Shown one piece after another: positions 7,113-16,025 of a stretch of DNA of 42,635 nucleotides (position 1 is its first letter; each line of letters opens with the position of its first letter). The translations under genes and the position numbers were made by a program. This stretch comes from an uncultured Lachnospiraceae bacterium (GTDB lineage: Bacteria > Bacillota > Clostridia > Lachnospirales > Lachnospiraceae). The notes under the pieces were generated by a model. It did no database searches. It worked only from the letters and a program-made list of their open reading frames with translations, and had not been told where the DNA came from. Location: the NCBI GenBank assembly GCA_949471785.1, contig CASWRE010000029.1, positions 1 through 42,635 on the forward strand, in the 5' to 3' direction.

Positions 7113-7757
7113 TTGCAATCTCAGGATATTGAGTTAATTACCAGAATGGTTATGGAGGCCATGGAACAGAGCGCGCCTTCCAGACAGGGTTTTGCCGTTC
7201 CGGTGGGCGTGTCCGCAAGGCATGTGCATCTGACCCAGGCGGATCTGGAAGTACTGTTTGGAGAGGGTTATCAGCTCACAAAGAAAAAGGAGCTGATGGG
7301 CGGCCAGTTTGCTTCCAATGAGCAGGTGACGCTGGTTGGATTGAAGCTGCGTGCGATTGAGAATGTCCGCATTCTCGGGCCCTGCCGCAAGGCATCCCAG
7401 GTGGAGATCTCCAAGACGGACGCTTTGAAACTGGGCATTAAGGCCCCCGTCAGGGAATCCGGTCATACGGTTGGCTCCGCGCCGATCGCACTGGTCGGTC
7501 CCAAGGGCGTGTTGTATCTGAATGAGGGATGCATCGTGGCTCAGAGACATATCCATATGTCACCGGCGGATGCGTCTGCAGCGGGAGTAAAGGATGGCGA
7601 TATCGTTTCCGTCGTTGCAGAGAATGAGAGAGGGACGGCTTTCAACCATGTGAAGATCCGCGTACATGACAGCTTCACATTGGAAATGCACATCGATACC
7701 GACGAGGCAAATGCCGCAGGTATCCGGCATGGCGATACAGTGAGAATGTTCAAATAA
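7113..7757 (+). CDS. pduL: PduL-type phosphate acyltransferase
   Basis: This 214-residue PduL-family enzyme converts acyl-CoA plus phosphate to acyl phosphate and CoA, recycling CoA within the compartment. The two zinc-binding His motifs are visible as SARHVHLTQ (about residue 36) and QRHIHMSPADA (about residue 146), along with ESGHTVGSAPI. Residues 4-18 (DIELITRMVMEAMEQ) form an encapsulation-type helix. The start is TTG at 7113 with TAGGTG upstream; no better start fits the helix. With lactyl-CoA from the aldehyde dehydrogenase as substrate it would make lactyl phosphate for a kinase that is not encoded nearby. Confidence 0.93.
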   Translation: MQSQDIELITRMVMEAMEQSAPSRQGFAVPVGVSARHVHLTQADLEVLFGEGYQLTKKKELMGGQFASNEQVTLVGLKLRAIENVRILGPCRKASQVEISKTDALKLGIKAPVRESGHTVGSAPIALVGPKGVLYLNEGCIVAQRHIHMSPADASAAGVKDGDIVSVVAENERGTAFNHVKIRVHDSFTLEMHIDTDEANAAGIRHGDTVRMFK

Positions 7758-7820
7758 ACCATCATGCGCCGTATTGGCGCGCCGCCTGCGGCGGCGGGTT
7801 TTCAAAGTAAGAAGTTTGTT

Positions 7821-7844
7821 CAGGGGCGGAGATTTTCGCCCCTG
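7821..7844 (+). other. Perfect hairpin in the pduL-eutN gap
   Basis: CAGGGGCG (7821-7828) and CGCCCCTG (7837-7844) form an 8-base-pair stem with an 8-base loop. A GC-rich palindromic stretch (CGCCGCCTGCGGCGGCG, near 7782) precedes it. No T tract follows, so it is more likely an mRNA processing or stability element than a full terminator. Confidence 0.45.
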
Positions 7845-7930
7845 GCAGTGTACCGATGAGCGTACGGACGGGGGGTCCGGCCGCAGGCTTTTCGGCAGAT
7901 ACATACATAATTGCGCAATGGAGGTAGGAG

Positions 7931-8197
7931 ATGATTGTAGGCAAAGTAGTAGGGAGCGTTGTTTCTACAAGGAAGAGCGACAATCTGATCGGACAGAAAT
8001 TTATGATTGTAGAACCTGTGCATCATATGAAAGCAGACATGAATCGTGTCGTGGCCATAGACAATATCGGCGCCGGGGTGGGCGAGTATGTGTTAGTTGC
8101 GCAGGGCAGCGCAGCCAGAATCGGCTGCGGTCTGGACACCGCTCCGGTTGACGCTGCAATAGTAGGTATCATTGATGACGGAGCAGGATTGGAGTAG
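7931..8197 (+). CDS. pduN: BMC-P pentameric vertex protein (EutN/CcmL/PduN)
   Basis: An 88-residue EutN/CcmL-family protein: the N-terminal MIVGKVVGSVVSTRK, then LIGQKFMIVEP, DNIGAGVGEYVLVAQGSAAR and DAAIVGIID. Such proteins form the pentamers that cap the vertices of the polyhedral shell. GGAGGTAGGAG precedes the ATG. The gene follows a 173-base gap after pduL and is followed after 4 bases by pduS. It is the only BMC-P gene here, which suffices for a closed shell. Confidence 0.95.
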   Translation: MIVGKVVGSVVSTRKSDNLIGQKFMIVEPVHHMKADMNRVVAIDNIGAGVGEYVLVAQGSAARIGCGLDTAPVDAAIVGIIDDGAGLE

Positions 8198-8201
8198 TGG
8201 C

Positions 8202-9527
8202 ATGGATATCAATGAATTAAAGAAAATCATGCAGGAAAATGGTATCGTGGGCGCCGGCGGCGCAGGTTTTCCGACCTATGCCAAGCTGGATGAGCGGGCG
8301 AATACGATTTTATTGAACTGCGCAGAGTGCGAGCCTCTGCTGAAGCTGCACAGACAGCTTCTGGAGAAGCACGCCTATGAAATTATGAAAACTTTCAGCA
8401 TGATAGCCGATGTTGTCGGCGCCGATGAGGCGATCATCGGTGTGAAGGAATCCTATGTGGATACCATCAAAGCGCTGAATACATATGTGGACGAATTCCC
8501 GAAGGTCAGGATTCATCAGCTTCCGGAGGTATATCCGATGGGAGACGAGGTAGTGCTGATTTATGAAGCTACCGGCCGGGTAGTGCGTCCGGGCGGACTT
8601 CCTATTGAGCAGGGAGTCGCTGTGTTTAATGTGGAGACCATTTATAATGTATATCGGGCTGTAGAGAAGCAGGAGCCGGTTATGGATAAATTGGTGTCCG
8701 TAGTGGCGGAGGTATCGAATCCTGTTACGGTGCGTGTACCCATCGGCACATCCATCGGTGAGGTGGTAGCCATGGCCGGAGTGGCGACCTGTAAAGATCC
8801 GGTATATTTTGTGGGCGGCCCCATGATGGGATTCATCGGTTCAGCAGACATGCCGGTCACCAAAACCACCAATGCGGTGCTGGTACTGCCTGATGATCAT
8901 ATTATTGTAAACAAGAAAAGAAGAAAACCGTCTATTGATATGAAACGGGCAGCTTCGATCTGCTGCCAGTGCCATATGTGTACGGATCTCTGTCCCCGGT
9001 TTAACCTTGGCCATCCGATTCAGCCGCATATGTTTATGCGCGCCACATCGAACAGGGATTTCCAGGACACCACACCGTATGTCAACACGTTCTTCTGCTG
9101 TTCCTGCGGCGTCTGCGAGATGTATTCCTGTCCGCAGACTCTGGCGCCCCGTTCCTTAATGGCGGACTTTAAGCTGGGTCTGCGTCAGAACGGTGTGAAG
9201 GTACCTCAGGTGACGGCCCGTTCCGTGGAGGAAGCCCGGGAATATCGTAAAGTGCCTGAGGAGAGATTGATGGCCAGGCTGGGGCTGACAAAGTACGACA
9301 GGCCGGCGCCCCTGGATGATCAGGTGGCAGCGGTGAAGAAGGTTACGGTGAAGCTCAGCCAGCATATCGGAGCCCCGGCTCAGCCGGTAGTCAGCAAAGG
9401 CGATGTGGTGACGGCGGGACAGGTGATTGCTAAACCGGCGGATAAGGCGCTCAGCGTTGCGATTCACGCATCGATCAGCGGTAAGGTCGCCGATGTAAAC
9501 GGTCAGGCCATAGTGATCGTGGCGTAG
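8202..9527 (+). CDS. pduS: PduS/RnfC-like iron-sulfur flavoprotein
   Basis: The product (441 residues) has the RnfC/NuoF-like N-terminus (ENGIVGAGGAGFPTYAKL), a central SLBB-type domain, two ferredoxin-type cluster motifs (CCQCHMCTDLCPR near residue 254 and CCSCGVCEMYSCPQ near residue 300), and a C-terminal lipoyl-like/RnfC domain. In the Pdu system PduS is a cobalamin reductase that binds PduT. No B12-dependent dehydratase or adenosyltransferase is seen here, so its job may be to pass electrons from NADH through PduT out of the compartment. That role is inferred. ATG 8202 is chosen because GGAG at 8191-8194 lies 7 bases upstream; an ATG at 8172 overlaps the vertex gene and lacks a site. Confidence 0.9.
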   Translation: MDINELKKIMQENGIVGAGGAGFPTYAKLDERANTILLNCAECEPLLKLHRQLLEKHAYEIMKTFSMIADVVGADEAIIGVKESYVDTIKALNTYVDEFPKVRIHQLPEVYPMGDEVVLIYEATGRVVRPGGLPIEQGVAVFNVETIYNVYRAVEKQEPVMDKLVSVVAEVSNPVTVRVPIGTSIGEVVAMAGVATCKDPVYFVGGPMMGFIGSADMPVTKTTNAVLVLPDDHIIVNKKRRKPSIDMKRAASICCQCHMCTDLCPRFNLGHPIQPHMFMRATSNRDFQDTTPYVNTFFCCSCGVCEMYSCPQTLAPRSLMADFKLGLRQNGVKVPQVTARSVEEAREYRKVPEERLMARLGLTKYDRPAPLDDQVAAVKKVTVKLSQHIGAPAQPVVSKGDVVTAGQVIAKPADKALSVAIHASISGKVADVNGQAIVIVA

Positions 9528-9551
9528 TGGCATAGAAAGGACGTGCACAAT

Positions 9552-10100
9552 ATGAGTAAAGCAATCGGTATGATTGAATTTAAAACCGTAGCTACCGGTA
9601 TTACCGCCGCAGACGCTATGGTAAAGACTTCGGAAGTAGAGCTTGTAGAGGCACAGGCAGTATGTCCCGGAAAGTACATTGCTATAGTTTCCGGAGATCT
9701 GAGTGCGGTAAAAGCGGCTGTGGACGCCGCCTGCACCCAGTATGAGACCCAGCTGATTGACAGTATGGTGCTGGGCAACCCTCATGAGTCCATATTCCCG
9801 GCTATTTACGGCGCTACCCATGTGGAGGATATCAGCGCTCTGGGAATTATTGAGACCTATGACGTGGCAGCCATTATTGAAGCGGCGGATGCGGCGGCAA
9901 AGACAGCCATTGTGGAGCTGATTGAGCTCCGCATTGCCAAGGGTATGTGCGGAAAATCTTACATGCTCCTGACCGGTGAGGTTTCAGCCGTATCGGCGGC
10001 TATCGACAGGGCGAAAACGGTCGTGGGTCCCAAGGGCATGTATCTGGATTCATCCGTGATTGCCCATCCCGACAAGAAGATAGCGGCTTCCATTTTATGA
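9552..10100 (+). CDS. pduT: BMC-T trimeric shell protein with predicted Fe-S site (PduT)
   Basis: A 182-residue tandem BMC-domain protein: the first domain starts AIGMIEFKTVATGITAAD and the second ALGIIETYDVAAIIEAAD. Residue 38 is the Cys of VCPGKY, the same position and motif as Cys38 of Salmonella PduT, which ligates a 4Fe-4S cluster at the trimer pore. The second domain carries MCGKSYMLL at the matching site. AAAGGA precedes the ATG by 10 bases; an upstream GTG at 9543 is too close to this site. Its position directly after pduS supports an electron-transfer pair across the shell. Confidence 0.92.
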   Translation: MSKAIGMIEFKTVATGITAADAMVKTSEVELVEAQAVCPGKYIAIVSGDLSAVKAAVDAACTQYETQLIDSMVLGNPHESIFPAIYGATHVEDISALGIIETYDVAAIIEAADAAAKTAIVELIELRIAKGMCGKSYMLLTGEVSAVSAAIDRAKTVVGPKGMYLDSSVIAHPDKKIAASIL

Positions 10101-10152
10101 TGAATTTTCCGGGAGAGCGAATCAGGTATAGCCATGGAGAAAGGAGACAGCA

Positions 10153-10932
10153 TTGTTAGCTCTTGAGAGAAGAAATCTGATACTGGAAAAACTGCAGATA
10201 GAAAAACGGGTCGTTGTCAGTGAGCTTAGCCAGCTTTACGGTGTTTCCGAGGAGACGATACGCCGGGATCTGGAGAAGCTGGAGAACGACGGCCTGGCGA
10301 TCAAGAGCTACGGCGGAGCTGTCATTAATGAAAACAGCAGCATGGATATGCCTTTTAATATCCGTAAAAACCATAATGTGGCGGGTAAGCAGAAGATTGC
10401 CGAGCTGGCGGTAAAGCTGGTGGAGGATGGCGATCATGTCATGCTGGATGCCAGCAGTACAAGCGTGTATATTGCAAAAGCATTGAAGCAGAAGGGGCGT
10501 CTGACAGTGGTAACCAATTCTCTGGAAGCGATTATTGAGCTGTCGGATGTCTCCGGATGGGATATCATTTCCACGGGAGGACTTCTGAAAGAAGGGTATC
10601 TGGCTTTGCTTGGCGACGCGGCCCGGATGGGTGTGGAAAAGTATTGTGCAGACAAACTGTTCCTCTCCTGTAAAGGCTTAAGTATGGAATATGGTTTTAC
10701 GGACCCTCAGGAAGTATTTGCCGAGGTGAAAAAAGCAATGATCCGTTCTTCCCAAAAAGTGTATCTGGCTGTGGACCATTCGAAATTTGATCAGGATACA
10801 TTTTGCAGAATCGATACTTTTGCCGGACTGTCCGGTGTGATTACGGATCAGGAGCCGGAGACAAAGTGGATCAGGCTTTTTGCGGGCCTGGGTGTGGAAT
10901 GCATCTTTCCGCCGGGAAAAACGGTAAATTGA
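10153..10932 (+). CDS. DeoR-family transcriptional regulator
   Basis: A 259-residue DeoR-type repressor. The N-terminal winged helix-turn-helix (VSELSQLYGVSEETIRRDLEKLE, about residues 19-41) is followed by SYGGAV and the sugar-phosphate sensing DeoRC domain (KQKIAELAVKLVEDGDHVMLDASST, then DKLFLSCKGLS). Translation starts at TTG with AAGGAGA upstream. It is embedded between pduT and the iron alcohol dehydrogenase on the same strand. It is the best candidate to bind the phased A-rich repeats at 892-944 and 1971-2011; a phosphorylated pathway sugar such as fuculose-1-P would be the natural inducer. Both points are inferred. Confidence 0.9.
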   Translation: MLALERRNLILEKLQIEKRVVVSELSQLYGVSEETIRRDLEKLENDGLAIKSYGGAVINENSSMDMPFNIRKNHNVAGKQKIAELAVKLVEDGDHVMLDASSTSVYIAKALKQKGRLTVVTNSLEAIIELSDVSGWDIISTGGLLKEGYLALLGDAARMGVEKYCADKLFLSCKGLSMEYGFTDPQEVFAEVKKAMIRSSQKVYLAVDHSKFDQDTFCRIDTFAGLSGVITDQEPETKWIRLFAGLGVECIFPPGKTVN

Positions 10933-10983
10933 CGGACGGATGCCGTGAAAGCACCAAGCAGTTATAAAGTTTGAGAGGGCGCT

Positions 10984-12129
10984 ATGAATACATTTAAGAT
11001 TCTCACGACGATCCATTTCGGCGACAATGCCCTGGATCGTCTGAAAGATATTCCTTATAATCGGATTATGATTATTACCGATCCCTATGTGAAACAGAGC
11101 GGTATGGTTGACTATATCACCAGACCTCTTGATTCCGCGGGAAAAAATTACACGATTTTCAGCGACGTGGTTCCGGACGCGCCGATCGATAAGATTTCGG
11201 AGGGCGTGAAAGCTTTTTTGCAGTATCGGCCGGACGCGATCGTGGCGGTGGGCGGAGGTTCGGCTATTGATTCCTCCAAGTCTATCCGCGAATTTGCGTT
11301 GCAGATTGATCACTATGGCGATGTGGGGCTGATTGCCATTCCCACCACCAGCGGAACAGGTTCGGAGGTAACGGCTTTCGCTGTGGTTAACGATACCAGT
11401 GCGAAAGTGAAATATCCGCTGGTATCCGACAGCCTGACCGCCGATGAGGCGATTCTGGATGCAGAGCTGGTAAAGAGCGTTCCCCCGGCCGTCACGGCGG
11501 ATACGGGCATGGATGTATTTACCCATGCGCTGGAATCCTATGTCAGCACGAACCACAATGAATTTTCTGCGGCGCTGGCGGAGAAGTCCATGGAGATCTG
11601 CAGCGTATTTCTGCTGCGGACGTACTACGACGGCAGCGATATGCACGCCAGACAGAAAATGCATGTGGCTTCCTGTCTGGCAGGGCTGGCTTTTAATACG
11701 GCCTCCCTGGGGATCAATCACAGCCTGGCCCATCAGCTGGGCGCCAGATTCCATATTCCTCACGGGCGTGCCAACGCGATGCTGCTGCCCTATATTATTG
11801 AGTTCAACTCGAACATTAATCACAGCAGCCGCAGTCAGAAAGAATATCTGCCCGCTGTGGAGCGTTATGCGTCGGCGGCTCATATCCTGGGGCTGTCCAG
11901 TTATAATCCGGTCATGGGCGTGCGTTCCCTGGTGAACTGGACACAGTTTATGATGAAAGAGATGAATATCCCCATGAGCATTTCGGAGATGAAGACCATC
12001 GACGCCGTGCAATATTTTGACGCACTGGACGAGATGGCGGAAAATGCTCTGAAGGATGCATGCACAGCTACGAATCCGAGGCCGGTCACAGTGGAGGAGA
12101 TCAAACATATTTACGCGAAACTGTGGTAA
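10984..12129 (+). CDS. pduQ: Iron-dependent alcohol dehydrogenase (PduQ-like)
   Basis: A 381-residue group III (iron-type) alcohol dehydrogenase. The NAD-binding motif is AVGGGSAIDSSK, and the metal ligands are in GMDVFTHALE, NHSLAHQLGARF and HIPHGRANA. PduQ and FucO belong to this family; both act on 3-carbon aldehydes, FucO being the lactaldehyde reductase of fucose metabolism. It has no encapsulation helix, unlike the zinc enzyme at 4359, so the cluster encodes two unrelated alcohol dehydrogenases. It is the last gene before a strong terminator. Confidence 0.88.
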   Translation: MNTFKILTTIHFGDNALDRLKDIPYNRIMIITDPYVKQSGMVDYITRPLDSAGKNYTIFSDVVPDAPIDKISEGVKAFLQYRPDAIVAVGGGSAIDSSKSIREFALQIDHYGDVGLIAIPTTSGTGSEVTAFAVVNDTSAKVKYPLVSDSLTADEAILDAELVKSVPPAVTADTGMDVFTHALESYVSTNHNEFSAALAEKSMEICSVFLLRTYYDGSDMHARQKMHVASCLAGLAFNTASLGINHSLAHQLGARFHIPHGRANAMLLPYIIEFNSNINHSSRSQKEYLPAVERYASAAHILGLSSYNPVMGVRSLVNWTQFMMKEMNIPMSISEMKTIDAVQYFDALDEMAENALKDACTATNPRPVTVEEIKHIYAKLW

Positions 12130-12130
12130 G

Positions 12131-12170
12131 AAAATCCCGCAAAAGCATTTACGCTGATGCGGGATTTTTT
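12131..12170 (+). terminator. Bidirectional rho-independent terminator
   Basis: AAAATCCCGCA (12131-12141) pairs perfectly with TGCGGGATTTT (12158-12168) around a 16-base loop, followed by more T. It lies between the convergent iron alcohol dehydrogenase and AraC genes, and the flanking A and T runs let it work in both directions. Confidence 0.9.
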
Positions 12171-12180
12171 AACTTGGAGC

Positions 12181-13032
12181 TTACGGGTGCTGCGTATATT
12201 TGCCCGGTGTAACTCCCTTATACCTCTTAAAGGTCTTGATAAAATAGCTCAGATCATTAAATCCGCAGCTGAACGCCACATCCGTCACGGAACTGTGGGA
12301 GGTGGAGAGCAGGAAAGCGGCGTGTTCCACCCTCTGATAATTCAGATAATCCATAGGCGTTTTGTGGGTCATATCCATAAAAAAACGGCAGAAATATTTT
12401 GGCGACATGCTGGCGGCCCGGGACATTTGTTCTAGCGAGATCGTATTCTGATAATTGGCCTCAATATATTCCAATACCTGTTTGAACTGCATGATTTTTT
12501 TATAATCCCGGAGGGACTGGGGCGGTTCTTCAAAATAGAAGTGGTGGGAAAATACAGCGCCGAAAAACTGGTAGAATCCGCCGAATACCTGCAGTTCGTA
12601 TCCCCTGGGATGTTTCACAAAAGCGTCAAAGACACTGTCCATGATTGACCATATCGTATGATGTTTCTGATCAAAATGATGGTAGATCTGCGCCCGATGG
12701 TCGATGATTTTCTGAATATAGGGCTGGCAGGCCCCGTTCTGTTTCAAAAAGCAGTTCATATCAAAGACAATACATTCATAAATACAGGAATCCGGCACGC
12801 CGGAGTGCAGAATTCCGCTGTTAATAAAAATGACTTCGCCGGCTTTTGCCGTAAAATCCTTTTCGTCAAGGGTGACATGAAAAGTCCCTTTTACTATACG
12901 GATGATCTCATATTCTACATGCCAGTGGTAGGACATCACATACTGGGGATGGGTGTTGTCCACATGGTAAAATTCAAAGGGGAAATCATAGGTTCCCCGC
13001 TGCTTATCCTCGTTGAAATGTAAATATTGCAC
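12181..13032 (-). CDS. AraC-family transcriptional regulator
   Basis: The product (283 residues) has an N-terminal cupin sensor domain (SYHWHVEYEIIRIVKG, then GEVIFINSGILHSG) and a C-terminal AraC DNA-binding domain of two helix-turn-helix units (ISLEQMSRAASMSPKYFCRF and SSVTDVAFSCGFNDLSYFI, ending FKRYKGVTPGKY). The GTG at 13032 is chosen because GGAGG lies 7 bases upstream. An ATG at 13098 overlaps the -10 box and cannot be on the transcript. It is divergent from fucI, so it probably controls fucI, with a sugar such as L-fucose as effector. That is inferred from position. Confidence 0.9.
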   Translation of the reverse strand: MQYLHFNEDKQRGTYDFPFEFYHVDNTHPQYVMSYHWHVEYEIIRIVKGTFHVTLDEKDFTAKAGEVIFINSGILHSGVPDSCIYECIVFDMNCFLKQNGACQPYIQKIIDHRAQIYHHFDQKHHTIWSIMDSVFDAFVKHPRGYELQVFGGFYQFFGAVFSHHFYFEEPPQSLRDYKKIMQFKQVLEYIEANYQNTISLEQMSRAASMSPKYFCRFFMDMTHKTPMDYLNYQRVEHAAFLLSTSHSSVTDVAFSCGFNDLSYFIKTFKRYKGVTPGKYTQHP

Positions 13033-13096
13033 AAAAAAACCTCCGAAATTTCCACACGTAAAAATATAAAAGGTGAATATTTTTATATTTTTGACC

Positions 13097-13126
13097 ATTA
13101 TATCACAAGTCAGAGAGAGGAATCAA
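13097..13126 (-). promoter_or_regulatory. Promoter of the AraC gene
   Basis: On the minus strand TTGATT (13126-13121), an 18-base spacer and TATAAT (13102-13097) lie about 65 bases upstream of the GTG start. The -10 overlaps the ATG at 13098, which helped to decide the start codon. Confidence 0.65.
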
Positions 13127-13205
13127 TGATATGATTATACCATCAGTAAATAAGTGGTCTGGGGTGAAAACAGGGCCGCTTACAAAATGAATGGAGGTAT
13201 TTCTT

Positions 13206-15008
13206 ATGGCAAAAAACAGATTTATTGGTGAATTTCCGGTAATTGGTATCCGTCCCACCATCGACGGGCGCAGGGGCAAGCTGAAAGTGCGTGAGTCTCT
13301 GGAAGAGCAGACCATGAATATGGCAAAATCTGCCGCCAAATTACTGGAAGATAATCTGAAATACGCAAATGGCGAGCCGGTGAAAGTTATTATCGCCGAT
13401 ACGACCATCGGCCGTGTGGCTGAGGCCGCCGCCTGCCAGGAAAAGTTTGAGAAAGCCGGCGTTGCCATAACGCTGACGGTAACTCCCTGCTGGTGTTATG
13501 GTTCCGAGACAATGGATATGGACCGCAACACGATCAAGGCCGTGTGGGGCTTCAACGGTACAGAGAGGCCCGGCGCCGTGTATCTGGCATCCGTGCTGGC
13601 TACACATGCCCAGAAAGGCCTTCCGGCTTTCGGTATCTACGGCCATGAGGTATGCGAGGCGGACGATACCAGGATTCCCGATGACGTACAGGAGAAGATT
13701 CTCCGCTTTGCCCGCGCCGCTGTGGCCGTCGCGACGATGAAAGGCAAATCCTATCTGCAGATCGGTTCCGTTACCATGGGTATCGGCGGCTCCATCATCG
13801 ATCAGGATTTCATCGAGTCTTATCTGGGTATGCGCGTAGAGTCTGTGGACGAGGTGGAGATCCTTCGCCGTATGGACGAGCATGTGTACAATGAGGATGA
13901 GTATCAGAAAGCGCTGGCCTGGGTGAAAGAGTACTGCAAGGAAGGCTTTGATAAGAATCCTGACTTCGTTAAGGCATCCGACGAGCAGAAAGTACAGACC
14001 TGGGAGTTCCTGGCCAAGATGGCTGTGATCATCGAGGATCTGTATCAGGGAAATCCGAACCTGCCCGAGGGCTGTGAAGAAGAGGCTGTGGGCCACAACG
14101 CGATCTGCGGCGGGTTCCAGGGCCAGAGACAGTGGACAGACTGGAAGCCGAACTGTGATTTCCCGGAGGCTATTTTGAATACTTCCTTTGACTGGAACGG
14201 CCCGAGAGAGCCCTTTGTCTTGGCTACGGAGAATGACGTGCTGAATGGCCTCGGTATGCTGTTTATGAACCTTCTGACCAACCGTGCCCAGATGTTTGCC
14301 GATGTGCGTACATACTGGAGCGGTTCTGCCGTGAAGAGAGCCACCGGCTATGATCTGGAAGGTAAGGCAAAAGAGGCGGACGGATTTATCCATCTGATCA
14401 ATTCCGGCGCCTGCTGCCTGGACGCCTGCGGCGAGGTGAAGGACGAGAACGGCAACGGTATCATGAAAGAGTGGTACGATGTCACGGAAGAGGATATGAA
14501 GACGATTATGGGAGCCACCGAGTGGTGCGCAGCCGATAACGGTTATTTCCGCGGCGGCGGATTCTCATCCCGGTTCCTGACCAGGGCTGAGATGCCTGCC
14601 ACGATGATCCGTCTGAATCTGGTGCGCGGCTTAGGGCCGGTGCTGCAGATCGCCGAGGGCTGGACTGTGGCTCTGCCGGATGATGTGTCCGACAAGATCT
14701 GGAAACGTACCGACTATACATGGCCCTGTACCTGGTTTGCTCCGCGTACAGACGGCGTAGAGGGCAGCCCCTTCAAGACCGCTTACGAGGTTATGAACAA
14801 CTGGGGAGCTAACCATGGCGCTATCAGCTACGGCCATATTGGTGCTGATCTGATCACCATGTGCTCCATGCTGCGGATTCCGGTATGCATGCACAATGTG
14901 CCCAGCGAGAAGATCTTCCGTCCGGCTGCATGGAATGCCTTCGGTATGGACAAAGAAGGCGCCGACTACAGAGCCTGCGCAAACTTCGGTCCTTTCTATA
15001 AGAAATAA
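13206..15008 (+). CDS. fucI: L-fucose isomerase
   Basis: The product (600 residues) matches the L-fucose/D-arabinose isomerase family in length (E. coli FucI is 591) and sequence: [21 protein letters not shown]... at the start, then [16 protein letters not shown] and [15 protein letters not shown] regions. It converts L-fucose to L-fuculose in the cytoplasm with Mn2+. The ATG at 13206 is chosen because GGAGG (13193-13197) lies 8 bases upstream. Being 1 kb from the microcompartment operon with its aldolase, it identifies fucose as the likely feedstock. No fuculokinase gene is present between them or elsewhere in the window. Confidence 0.96.
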   Translation: MAKNRFIGEFPVIGIRPTIDGRRGKLKVRESLEEQTMNMAKSAAKLLEDNLKYANGEPVKVIIADTTIGRVAEAAACQEKFEKAGVAITLTVTPCWCYGSETMDMDRNTIKAVWGFNGTERPGAVYLASVLATHAQKGLPAFGIYGHEVCEADDTRIPDDVQEKILRFARAAVAVATMKGKSYLQIGSVTMGIGGSIIDQDFIESYLGMRVESVDEVEILRRMDEHVYNEDEYQKALAWVKEYCKEGFDKNPDFVKASDEQKVQTWEFLAKMAVIIEDLYQGNPNLPEGCEEEAVGHNAICGGFQGQRQWTDWKPNCDFPEAILNTSFDWNGPREPFVLATENDVLNGLGMLFMNLLTNRAQMFADVRTYWSGSAVKRATGYDLEGKAKEADGFIHLINSGACCLDACGEVKDENGNGIMKEWYDVTEEDMKTIMGATEWCAADNGYFRGGGFSSRFLTRAEMPATMIRLNLVRGLGPVLQIAEGWTVALPDDVSDKIWKRTDYTWPCTWFAPRTDGVEGSPFKTAYEVMNNWGANHGAISYGHIGADLITMCSMLRIPVCMHNVPSEKIFRPAAWNAFGMDKEGADYRACANFGPFYKK

Positions 15009-15032
15009 ATAAGTGAATGAATAATTGAGAAG

Positions 15033-15066
15033 AAGGCCGCAGTTTTCATGACTGCGGTCTTTTTTC
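15033..15066 (+). terminator. Rho-independent terminator after fucI
   Basis: AAGGCCGCAGT (15033-15043) pairs with ACTGCGGTCTT (15051-15061) with one G-T wobble and a 7-base loop, followed by TTTTTT. Confidence 0.88.
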
Positions 15067-15168
15067 ACGGGCGGTTTCCGGGTTTACGTTTCGGATAGGG
15101 ATTTTCACTGATAATCCGATGCAGCCTTCCATTTGTCCGGTGTTGACTTTTTGACAAACGGAATTTAA

Positions 15169-15849
15169 TCAGCGAACGACCTCATAACGCAACCGTAAAT
15201 AGGAATTCTCCAAAACCACACATTCTTGCAGTTTCAGAACGCCCAATTTTGACAATTCTCTTTGTGAAGACAAGGATTTACCGTCAATTAACGTAGAGGT
15301 ATCTTTGCCGCCAATCAAAATCGGAGCGACGACAATGTCGACATAATCAAATAGTTTCTCACGAAGAAGTAAGCCGTTTAGCGTCCCGCCAGTCTGTATC
15401 GTTATTCTCTCACAGCCATATTCTGATTTGAGCTTTATAAGCGCATTTTTCAGCGATAATTCTTCTTGATATAGGATGTGAAGATGATCATCCGCTATGT
15501 TATACGCAGGGTGTTTTGCATTTGACGTAACCAACACAAACTTTTTTGATAAAGCACAGAAATACCGAATACCGTTTTCATTCAAATGTCTGTTATCTAT
15601 GACCACAAAGGACACGGGCGTTCTGTTTGGCGTTTCCTTTGTATTGGCGCCAATTTTGGCTTGAACCCGGCCGGAATTGAGCGTCCATAAATCGGTGGTC
15701 TGCTCTATTTCATAGTATTGATGCAGGCCTTCGCTGACCCCTGCAATTTGGGGAAAATCTTTGTCCACATCTAAATCGTCCGTTGCGCCGGTGCTTATTT
15801 TTCCGTCAACCGACATCAGCATAAATAATGTTGTAACAGGTCTGTTCAT
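15169..15849 (-). CDS. RibD C-terminal/dihydrofolate reductase-like protein
   Basis: A 226-residue protein of the RibD C-terminal (DHFR-like) reductase family. It has the N-terminal PVTTLFMLMSVDGKIS motif (the family signature with SxDGK), TLNSGRV, ITIQTGGTLNGLLL (the conserved TxGG segment that binds the nicotinamide cofactor) and VDIVVAPILIGGKDTSTL. The true substrate is unknown; such stand-alone proteins act as pyrimidine or other NADPH reductases. It is transcribed alone, is more AT-rich than its neighbours, and lies between the fucose and pgi regions, so it may have been acquired separately. Confidence 0.82.
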   Translation of the reverse strand: MNRPVTTLFMLMSVDGKISTGATDDLDVDKDFPQIAGVSEGLHQYYEIEQTTDLWTLNSGRVQAKIGANTKETPNRTPVSFVVIDNRHLNENGIRYFCALSKKFVLVTSNAKHPAYNIADDHLHILYQEELSLKNALIKLKSEYGCERITIQTGGTLNGLLLREKLFDYVDIVVAPILIGGKDTSTLIDGKSLSSQRELSKLGVLKLQECVVLENSYLRLRYEVVR

Positions 15850-16025
15850 TTTAGCGCTCCTGAATGGTGGTTTTTTGTTTTAGTGTTTCACTATTTTATC
15901 ATGCAGTCCTGTTTTTCTCAATAAAAACAGAATTATTTGGCAGAACCTAAAGCGAAAAAGGCCGGAAACACGGAAAAATGTCATGATCTGATGCGGATGG
16001 TGACAGATGAGAGGCAAAAAGAAAC

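Noticed and set aside
13033..13098. Longer AraC protein starting at ATG 13098
   Set aside because: That ATG overlaps the predicted -10 box, and a GTG at 13032 has an ideal GGAGG site.
15850..16025. A gene in the gap before pgi
   Set aside because: No reading frame with a start, ribosome site and plausible protein; only a small hairpin is seen.
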